Origin: an uncultured Phenylobacterium sp.
Lineage (GTDB): Bacteria > Pseudomonadota > Alphaproteobacteria > Caulobacterales > Caulobacteraceae
Assembly (NCBI GenBank): GCA_945952355.1
Contig: CAMFIW010000112.1
Span: forward strand, 1-7,793
Direction: 5' to 3'
DNA length: 7,793 bases
The position numbers were made by a program, and so were the translations under genes. Shown here one piece after another: positions 1 through 6,088 of the stretch (its first letter is position 1; each line of letters opens with the position of its first letter). The notes below the pieces were generated by a model that worked only from the letters and a program-made list of their open reading frames with translations, ran no database searches and was not told the origin of the DNA.

Positions 1-15
1 GGACAAGGCGGGCGC

Positions 16-915
16 TCAGTAGGGATTGCGAGCGTTGAGATTGTAGCTGACGCTTCGGCTGAACGGCAGCACGCCCTCGATGTATTGCTGCACGAAGAGG
101 TCCACCTCGGCGATCTTGCTGCGCGGGACGAAGACCAGGTCGCCGGGAAGTACGGCGAAGCCGGTGTCCCCCTGGCCCTTCGTCAGATAGGCCTTCAGGT
201 CGACGTCCTTCATCAGCAGCTGCCCGTCGTGGCGCTGACGGATCACCAGGACACGGCCGGTGCGCGCGGTGGGCAGCAGGCCGCCGGCCGCCATCACCGC
301 TTGGGCAGGCGTCAATTGCCCCTTTATCGGCAGGGCGCCGGGATTGCGAACCTCGCCGCCGACATAGATCTGGGACGAGCCATAGGCGGTGATCAGCACC
401 TCGACCTGCGGCTTGCGTAGGATGCGGCCATAGGCCTGGGTCAGGGTGGCGTTGGCCTGGTCGGTGGTCAGGTCGGCGACCGCGATCGCGCCGGCCAGCG
501 GCGTCACCGCGCGGCCGTCCGGGCCGACGATCACGGGGCCGTTCATGTCCGGATTGAGCAGGAACCGCAGGGCTAGTTCGTCGCCGGGGCCGATGCGGTA
601 GCGATAGTCTTCTTCCCTCCAGGCGGCGAAGCGGGTGGTCGGCAGGCCGCCCGGGCCGGGAACCATTTCAGGACGATAGGGCGGCGGCGCATAGGCCTCG
701 CGCGCCTGGGGCGGATAAGCCTGGGGCGAATTGGATTGAGGCGAATAGGGCTGCGGCGGCGCGACTTCGGCCCGCGCCACGGCGGCACGCGGCGGCGGTT
801 GCCGGGCGCCCGAGAAGTATCCCGGCTGCTGGTAGGAACGCGGAAGATCGGGGTCGCCGGAGCAGGCGGCGAGGCTCATCGCCAGAACCAGGATGGACCA
901 AACGCGGACCGGCAT
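16..915 (-). CDS. Wza/GumB-like polysaccharide export outer-membrane lipoprotein
   Basis: Outer-membrane exit channel for an exported polysaccharide, expected to partner the Wzc-like protein encoded divergently. With the ATG at 915 it has 299 residues. Residues 1-18 form a lipoprotein signal ending in lipobox L15-A16-A17-C18. A Pro/Gln/Tyr-rich, probably disordered segment covers about 20-95. The Poly_export (PF02563-type) domain starts at Y105-RIGPGDEL and runs to about 178. An SLBB-type domain follows, with YVGGEVRNPGALP from 184 and a conserved AGG near 210-212. The C-terminal stretch at about 266-285 (SKIAEVDLFVQQYIEGVLPF) resembles the terminal amphipathic helix of the GumB/HfsD class. 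It is shorter than E. coli Wza, as is usual for GumB-like members. A GTG four codons upstream (927) is possible, but the ATG has a GGGG run at suitable spacing and gives a compact signal peptide. Family assignment is firm; the polymer is unknown. Confidence 0.93.
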   Translation of the reverse strand: MPVRVWSILVLAMSLAACSGDPDLPRSYQQPGYFSGARQPPPRAAVARAEVAPPQPYSPQSNSPQAYPPQAREAYAPPPYRPEMVPGPGGLPTTRFAAWREEDYRYRIGPGDELALRFLLNPDMNGPVIVGPDGRAVTPLAGAIAVADLTTDQANATLTQAYGRILRKPQVEVLITAYGSSQIYVGGEVRNPGALPIKGQLTPAQAVMAAGGLLPTARTGRVLVIRQRHDGQLLMKDVDLKAYLTKGQGDTGFAVLPGDLVFVPRSKIAEVDLFVQQYIEGVLPFSRSVSYNLNARNPY

Positions 916-1100
916 CACGAGCCCCACAAGTCGAAGTCCGGCGCTCGACCGACAGGCCGCGTCCGGAAGCTTCCAGACACATGCCAGACCATGGTTAGCA
1001 AAGGGTTCGCGCAGCCTTTTGTTAAGGACAGCAGAGTAACTACGGAGCCGAACCCGACCGCCAGGCGCCAGGCGCCGCCACCCGCCTCGTCCAGCGTTTC
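916..1100. promoter_or_regulatory. Divergent spacer with CtrA-like site (995-1009)
   Basis: This 185-base gap separates the heads of the wza-like and wzc-like genes, so both promoters should lie here. Read on the minus strand, 1009-995 gives CGAA-N7-CTAA followed by CCAT. This is a partial match (5 of 8 core bases) to the TTAA-N7-TTAA box of the alphaproteobacterial cell-cycle regulator CtrA. A further TTAA half-site lies at 1022-1025. Perfect palindromes occur at 965-974 (GGAAGCTTCC) and 988-995 (ACCATGGT). A 7-base unit, CAGGCGC, is tandemly doubled at 1062-1075 in the wzc-like leader. No clear -35/-10 pair could be assigned. The CtrA reading is inference and is weak without comparative data. 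Confidence 0.3.
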
Positions 1101-3209
1101 ATGAGCACCGCGGTTATCGATCAGACGTCGTACGCCGCGGAGGCGCCGAAACGGCGCATCCATGCTCCGATCACCTTCCGCGAACTGCTCACACCAGTTT
1201 TCTACTACAAGCGGCGAGCGCTGATCGCCTTCCTGATCCCGGTGATCCTGGCCTTCGTCGCGGCCCTTCTCGCGCACACGGCCTACACCGCCCAGACTCG
1301 CCTGCTGATCCTCCTGGGCGGCGAATATGTCTTCAAGACCACCGCCGATCCGTCGTCGGCCCAGGTCTTCGACCGGCCGCAGATCGTTCATGCCGAGATG
1401 GAGATCCTCGGCACGCGCGGACTGCGCGAGGCGACGCTCGCCAAGGTTGGCCTGGCGCGGGTCTATCCCGATCTCGCCAAGCAGCCGAACGGGATGGAGC
1501 TGGCGGTCGACGCGTTCGAAAAGGACTTCACCGCCAACAATATCCCGACCTCGAACGTGGTCGAGCTGACCTTCCGGGCGCGCGATCCGAAGGTGGCGGC
1601 GGAGGTCCTGAACACACTGGTCGAACTCTACCTTGCCCGGCGCATTGAGGTGTTCAACCGCGACGGCGGCGGCGAGGCCAAGGCTCAGCGCGATGCGCTC
1701 GGCCAGAAGCTGGCCGGAGTCGAGAGCCAGATCGCCGACTTCTCCACCCGCTATGGCTTCGGCGACTACGCCCAGGAGTTCAACGCGGTCCAGGGCCAGC
1801 AATCGGCCCTGCAAGCCCAGATCCAAGCGGTGGATCAGCAGATCGCCACCCGCTCCGCTCGGGCCTCGCAACTCGCATCAATCAAGGGTTCGACGCCGCG
1901 CGAGGTGCAGGTCTCGACCGATCACGGCCGCTCGACCCAACTCGACGCCCTGACTCAAAATCTGGTGGCTCTCCAGGCCCAGCGCCGCGAGGCCGCCGAG
2001 AAATATCAGGACGGCTATCCGCTGGTCGCCGATCTCGACCAGCGCATCGCCAACGTCCAGGCCCAGATCCGCCAGGCTCCGACCCAGCAGGTGTCGGTGG
2101 AGCGGCGTGGGGTCAATCCGGTGCACCAGCAGATCGACACCGAACTTGCGGACTCCCAAGGCGATGTCGCGGGCCTGCGGAATGGCCGCCGCGCCCTGCA
2201 GGCATCCCTCGACCAGACCACGCGTCGACTGGCCGAATTGGTCCGCATCGGGCCGCAGTATCGCGAGCTCGTCCGCCAGCGGACCATCGCCGAGGGCGCC
2301 TATGATGAGCTGGCTCGCACCACGGCTGGGGCTGAAGTCGACAACGCCATCGCCAAGTCGCGGGCCAACATCAAGATCGTGCAGCCGGCCGAGCCTCCGG
2401 CCAAGGGGCGCACGGGCCGCCTCATCCTGCTGATGATCGGAGTGGCGGTGGGCGGAGCTGCGGCGTTCGCCACGGTGGTCCTGTCGCAGGCGACTTCGGA
2501 GGTGATGGTCACGCCGGGCGACGTGGAAGACAAGCTCTCGATTCCCGTGCTGGCCGCGGCGCCGATGAAGGCGAGGGCGGCGGCCTCGCCCGGAAGGCTG
2601 GCGCCGGCCTATCTCGGGGTGGATGAGGGCCGGCTGTTGCTGCGGTTGCTGTCTTCGCTGCCCAAGGAACGGGGCCGGGTGATGCAGATGGTGGCCTCTC
2701 ACGACGGCGAAGGGGTTTCGAGCCTGACGCGTGATCTCGCGGTGATCGCCGCCGCTGGCGGCGCCCGGCGCGTTCTACTGGTCGATATCGAACCGGCGGG
2801 GGGCAAGGGCGCGGCGCAGGCCTACGTCGAGCAAGGCCACACCCTGCATCCGACCTCTGAGGAGCGCCGCGCATTCAGGGTCGGCGATAGCACGCTCTAC
2901 GTCTCCGCACCGATCGGAGCGGGGGGGCTGGAGGTCGACGAGACCAAGTGGGCGCGGATCGTCGAGGCGGCGCGGTCGAGCTTCGACCTCGTGCTGATCG
3001 ACAGCCCAGCCATCCAGCGCTCCTCCGCGGCCATCGAAGTGGCCGGCCTCGCGGACCTCGCGCTGGTCGTCGTCGAGGCGGAGACGACCCGGGTCGCCGT
3101 TGCGCGGCGTCTGGTCGAGCGGATCGAGGGCGCGGGCGGCCAGGTGGTCGGCGCTGTCCTGAACAAACGCGAGTTCTACATTCCGCGGTTTATCTACAAG
3201 GCGCTGTGA
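1101..3209 (+). CDS. Wzc/GumC-like polysaccharide co-polymerase with degenerate BY-kinase domain
   Basis: Inner-membrane chain-length and export co-polymerase (PCP-2a layout) expected to dock on the Wza-like channel. It has 702 residues. A Wzz-type N-terminal domain has its first membrane helix at about 39-60. A large periplasmic region is rich in coiled coil (about 190-260 and 280-400; many Q/A/R heptads). A short proline motif (QPAEPP, 428-433) leads into the second membrane helix at about 441-463. The cytoplasmic C-terminal domain resembles bacterial tyrosine kinases: Walker A-like SHDGEGVSS at 533-541, Walker A'-like VLLVD ending at D562, and Walker B LVLIDSP with D634. The Walker A lysine is Val539, and the terminal Tyr cluster is reduced to Tyr693 and Tyr699, so autokinase activity is unlikely. 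ATG 1101 is the first start after an in-frame stop at 1023-1025; no clear Shine-Dalgarno precedes it. It overlaps the next gene by 4 bases. Confidence 0.92.
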   Translation: MSTAVIDQTSYAAEAPKRRIHAPITFRELLTPVFYYKRRALIAFLIPVILAFVAALLAHTAYTAQTRLLILLGGEYVFKTTADPSSAQVFDRPQIVHAEMEILGTRGLREATLAKVGLARVYPDLAKQPNGMELAVDAFEKDFTANNIPTSNVVELTFRARDPKVAAEVLNTLVELYLARRIEVFNRDGGGEAKAQRDALGQKLAGVESQIADFSTRYGFGDYAQEFNAVQGQQSALQAQIQAVDQQIATRSARASQLASIKGSTPREVQVSTDHGRSTQLDALTQNLVALQAQRREAAEKYQDGYPLVADLDQRIANVQAQIRQAPTQQVSVERRGVNPVHQQIDTELADSQGDVAGLRNGRRALQASLDQTTRRLAELVRIGPQYRELVRQRTIAEGAYDELARTTAGAEVDNAIAKSRANIKIVQPAEPPAKGRTGRLILLMIGVAVGGAAAFATVVLSQATSEVMVTPGDVEDKLSIPVLAAAPMKARAAASPGRLAPAYLGVDEGRLLLRLLSSLPKERGRVMQMVASHDGEGVSSLTRDLAVIAAAGGARRVLLVDIEPAGGKGAAQAYVEQGHTLHPTSEERRAFRVGDSTLYVSAPIGAGGLEVDETKWARIVEAARSSFDLVLIDSPAIQRSSAAIEVAGLADLALVVVEAETTRVAVARRLVERIEGAGGQVVGAVLNKREFYIPRFIYKAL

Positions 3210-4309
3210 CCCCGGAGATTCGCTTGCCCGCCGCCACGCGCCGCACCGCCCTGGCCGCCGGCCTGTCCCTGCTGACAGGCGTCGCCTGCGCGGCCTCGAC
3301 GCCGAGCCTCGAAGCCTTGGCCAGCCGCCATCGCCTAGTCTTCGGTGCGGCGATCGAGCCCGGCGACGTCGAGGCCGATCCTGATTTCGCGCGCCTGGTT
3401 CGCAGCCAGTGCGGCCTGATCGTCGCCGAGAACGCGCTGAAGTGGATGGCCCTGCGTCCGTCTCCGGATCGCTTCGACTTCGACGCTGCGGACCGGGTCG
3501 CGGCCATCGCGCGCGTCCAGGGCGCGCGGCTCCACGGCCATTGCCTGGTTTGGCACGAGGCCATGCCGGATTGGTTGAGGCGCGATCTCCGCCCCGACAA
3601 TGCCGAGCGCCTGCTGATCGAGCACATCGAGACGGTGGTGCGCCGATACGCGGGGACCGCGGTGTCCTGGGACGTCGTGAACGAGGCGGTGGAGCGGAAT
3701 GACGGGCGGCCCGACGGGCTGCGCGTCTCGCCTTGGCTGCGCGCGCTTGGGCCCGCCTATCTCGAAACGGCGTTCCGCGCCGCGCACGCCGCGGATCCCG
3801 CGGCGCGCCTGGTGCTCAACGACTACGGCCTGGAATACGACGACGAGACCTGGATGGTCGAGAAGCGCGGCACGATGCTGGACCTCCTGCGCGGCCTCGT
3901 GCGGCGCCGCGTGCCGATCCACGCCCTCGGCGTCCAGGGCCACCTGATCGGCCACCGCGCGCCGGCCTATGGCCGGGGTTTGACGGAATTCCTGCGCGCT
4001 GTCGCCGGTCTCGGCCTCGAGATCCATGTCAGCGAGCTGGACGTCGACGATCAAAAGGTCGCCGGCACGGCGGCCGTGCGCGATCGGATCGTGGCCGAGC
4101 ACTATGCCCGCTTTCTGGAGACTATGCTGCACGATCCCGCCGTGTCCCGGGTGGTCACCTGGGGGCTTTCGGACCGCTACACTTCCAAGACCTTCCTCTC
4201 GCCGCGCGCGGACGGCGCTCCGGTGCGACCGTTACCGTTCGACGCCGACCTCGCGCCCAAGCCCGCCGCGCGGGCCTTGGCCGGCGTGATCGCGGGGCGG
4301 CGGGCCTAG
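3206..4309 (+). CDS. Secreted GH10 family glycoside hydrolase (endo-1,4-beta-xylanase-like)
   Basis: A retaining glycoside hydrolase of family 10, usually cleaving beta-1,4-xylan-type backbones. The GTG start at 3206 overlaps the upstream TGA (GTGA), giving 367 residues and implying translational coupling. Residues 1-29 form a signal with twin arginine R12-R13 and a hydrophobic stretch to about 26, so Tat export is likely. Cleavage after A29 fits, though V26-A27-C28 could be a poor lipobox. GH10 landmarks are in order: H110-G-H-C-L-V-W-H117, W-D-V-V-N-E160 (acid/base), V-Q-G-H near 245, S-E277-L-D (nucleophile), W319-G-L-S-D, and a C-terminal RPLPFD...PKPA. The position of the second active-site tryptophan (Cex Trp281, eight after Trp273) is Ser327, which may alter the substrate. 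Coupling to the co-polymerase suggests it trims or clears the cell's own polymer rather than degrading plant xylan; this is inference. Confidence 0.93.
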   Translation: MTPEIRLPAATRRTALAAGLSLLTGVACAASTPSLEALASRHRLVFGAAIEPGDVEADPDFARLVRSQCGLIVAENALKWMALRPSPDRFDFDAADRVAAIARVQGARLHGHCLVWHEAMPDWLRRDLRPDNAERLLIEHIETVVRRYAGTAVSWDVVNEAVERNDGRPDGLRVSPWLRALGPAYLETAFRAAHAADPAARLVLNDYGLEYDDETWMVEKRGTMLDLLRGLVRRRVPIHALGVQGHLIGHRAPAYGRGLTEFLRAVAGLGLEIHVSELDVDDQKVAGTAAVRDRIVAEHYARFLETMLHDPAVSRVVTWGLSDRYTSKTFLSPRADGAPVRPLPFDADLAPKPAARALAGVIAGRRA

Positions 4310-6033
4310 GTCGCCCCGACGAAGGCCAGCAGGTCGGCGATGGCGATCTCGCGGCTGGCGGCGCGGGCCAGGCCATGATCGAGGCTGGGCTCCACGTGGA
4401 TCGAGGCGCCCGACATGGTCAGCAGCTTTCGGGCGCCGGAGCCGAAATGGGCCTGCAATTCGTCATAGGACGCGTCGTCGAGGCCCATCAAGAGGTGGAG
4501 CCGCGCGCCCCGGTCGGCGGCCTCCGCGAGGCCCTCGCGCAGGGCCCGGCCATCGGCCTGGTGCAGGCCCGCCGTGATGCGGCCCAGCAGCCGCCCCCAT
4601 AGGGTCTTCAGCACGGCGGCGACGTCGATCTTGCCGCGAAGCAGGCGGGTCCAGGTGCGCGGATCTTTGAGACCCGAGACGTAGACCTGGGTCGCACGTC
4701 CCTCGTCGCGCATGTCGGGCCGCACCGACTCGCCCTCCCGCCAGACCAGCTTGCCGCTGACCGAGAAAACGCCGCCCACGCGGGGGTCGGCGACGAGGGC
4801 GTGCAAGGTGTGGAAGGAACCGGAGCAGACGCTGGCCAGCACCACCTCGGGGAACCCCTCGGCGGCCATCAGCGTGACCGCGTCGGCCAGATCCGACTTT
4901 CGCGAAACGCCGTAGACATGAGTGTGGTCGGGACCGTCGCTGTCGCCGATGCCCGCGAAGTCGAAGCGCAGCGACGCGACGCCATGGCGCGCGAGGCGCC
5001 GCGAGGCCTCGACCGCGAACCGCCCGATCCCGGCGCGCGGCTCGGCGCTGGTGTTGCAGAAGATGACGGCCCTGCCGTCGGAGGCGACGTCGTCCGGCAG
5101 GCAGAGCACGCCGTTCAGTCCCGGTCCGAAATGGACCGGGTGTTCGATGCAGCCCGGGGGGTGGAGGGCCACGGGCTCGGCCCCGATGTGCAGGGCGGTG
5201 ACATCCTGGGCCTGCCGGCCGGGGAAGCGATCGGCCATCCAAGCCAAGACCTGGTCGAAGACCAGGTTCGGCGTCTGCTGGCTATGGGTATCCTCGAAGA
5301 GGGCCTCGTAGCCCACGAAGTCGCAGGTCGAAACCTCGCCCCCCAGGTTGGCCAAGCGCTCGGTGATCGATCCAGCCGTGGCGTTCTGGACGACCACGAG
5401 GGCATGGCTTGGGAACCGTTCCACCTTGCTCAGGTCGAGCCGGGCGAGGCCGGCGACGCTGGCGGCCGATAGGCGGAGGCCCTGGGATTCGAGGTCCCCG
5501 GCGCCTTCGGGACCGCCCGTGCGGCTCATGGCGCCGGCCAGCTTGAGCTCGCGCAGCCACTGCCGGCCGGAGGTCACGGGCGCCAGCAGGATCGCCCCGT
5601 CCGCGCCGACCTCGACGCTGGCGGCGAGCGACGCGCCCAGCCTCAGGCCCAGCACCACCAGCCGCCGGGTGTCCGTCGCGGCGCGAAGCACCTCGGCGGC
5701 CGCTCTCACCCCCGCCTGCCATTCGGGCAGGATGTCCGCCTCCACATCGGCCGGGTCGAGACTGTCGCCAACGCCCGGGAGGTCGAATCGCAAGGCTGGA
5801 TAGCCGGCGCTGGCCAGTCTCTCGGCCAGAATTCGCAAGGGCCGGTGGCCGCAGCGTCCGTCGCGTCCCGGCGGAGCACAAATCAGGACGGCGGCCTCGC
5901 TGCGCTGCGGTCCCGCGGGCGTGTGCAGCCATCCGGACTGGCCCCCGAAGGCCAGGGGCCGAATCAGCGTGCCTGTGCCGTCCGCCGGATGAAAGCGGTC
6001 GGGTGTCGCAAACTGGGTCGCGGGTACTGACAT
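4306..6033 (-). CDS. Tandem two-domain alpha/beta hydrolase, resembling exosortase-A-associated hydrolases 2 and 1 fused
   Basis: With ATG 6033 it has 575 residues and no signal peptide, so it is probably cytoplasmic. Two alpha/beta-hydrolase domains follow each other. Domain 1 (about 20-270) has LRFDLPGVGDS near 81-91 and an elbow G129-L-R131-L-G133, with arginine where the nucleophile should be. Domain 2 (about 285-575) repeats the layout: LRFDFAGIGDS at 355-365, elbow S401-V-C403-S-G405 with a cysteine nucleophile, candidate acid D519/D520, and a late D552-H553-G-L. GLRLGA-type and Cys-type elbows recall, from memory, the exosortase A-associated hydrolase 2 (TIGR03101) and hydrolase 1 (TIGR03100) families; I cannot confirm this by search. 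Possible substrates are acyl or thioester groups linked to EPS decoration. It follows the dehydrogenase gene after 55 bases and ends against the GH10 gene. A TTG at 6066 is a poorer start, lying inside a hairpin. Confidence 0.8.
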   Translation of the reverse strand: MSVPATQFATPDRFHPADGTGTLIRPLAFGGQSGWLHTPAGPQRSEAAVLICAPPGRDGRCGHRPLRILAERLASAGYPALRFDLPGVGDSLDPADVEADILPEWQAGVRAAAEVLRAATDTRRLVVLGLRLGASLAASVEVGADGAILLAPVTSGRQWLRELKLAGAMSRTGGPEGAGDLESQGLRLSAASVAGLARLDLSKVERFPSHALVVVQNATAGSITERLANLGGEVSTCDFVGYEALFEDTHSQQTPNLVFDQVLAWMADRFPGRQAQDVTALHIGAEPVALHPPGCIEHPVHFGPGLNGVLCLPDDVASDGRAVIFCNTSAEPRAGIGRFAVEASRRLARHGVASLRFDFAGIGDSDGPDHTHVYGVSRKSDLADAVTLMAAEGFPEVVLASVCSGSFHTLHALVADPRVGGVFSVSGKLVWREGESVRPDMRDEGRATQVYVSGLKDPRTWTRLLRGKIDVAAVLKTLWGRLLGRITAGLHQADGRALREGLAEAADRGARLHLLMGLDDASYDELQAHFGSGARKLLTMSGASIHVEPSLDHGLARAASREIAIADLLAFVGAT

Positions 6034-6048
6034 GCGCGCCCACGCTGC

Positions 6049-6077
6049 AAGCTGGAGGCCGAACAACGCTCCAGCTT
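6049..6077. repeat. Inverted repeat, 9-bp perfect stem, between dehydrogenase and hydrolase genes
   Basis: AAGCTGGAG (6049-6057) pairs with CTCCAGCTT (6069-6077) across an 11-base loop. GCT at 6044-6046 and AGC at 6078-6080 could add three pairs past a 2-base bulge. It occupies most of the 55-base gap and ends 16 bases upstream of the hydrolase ATG on the minus strand. No T-run follows on that strand, so it is not a standard intrinsic terminator. It could be an mRNA hairpin that attenuates, stabilises or modulates translation of the hydrolase. The structure is read directly from the sequence; its function is unknown. Confidence 0.55.
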
Positions 6078-6088
6078 AGCCGCAACGA

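Noticed and set aside
1062..1075. Tandem 7-base repeat CAGGCGC
   Set aside because: Only two copies and GC-rich; no sign of a larger repeat array or operator.
915..1871. 318-residue minus-strand ORF
   Set aside because: Lies antisense to the start of the wzc-like gene, which has clear domains; the product is a low-complexity shadow with no family features.
1878..2702. 274-residue minus-strand ORF opposite the middle of the wzc-like gene
   Set aside because: Arg/His-rich composition typical of a GC-rich antisense frame; no motifs.
3335..4132. 265-residue minus-strand ORF opposite the GH10 gene
   Set aside because: The plus-strand frame has all GH10 catalytic motifs; this is its antisense shadow.
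6034..6066. TTG start extending the tandem hydrolase by 11 residues
   Set aside because: TTG is rare, it lies inside the hairpin, and the added residues match no domain; ATG 6033 is simpler.
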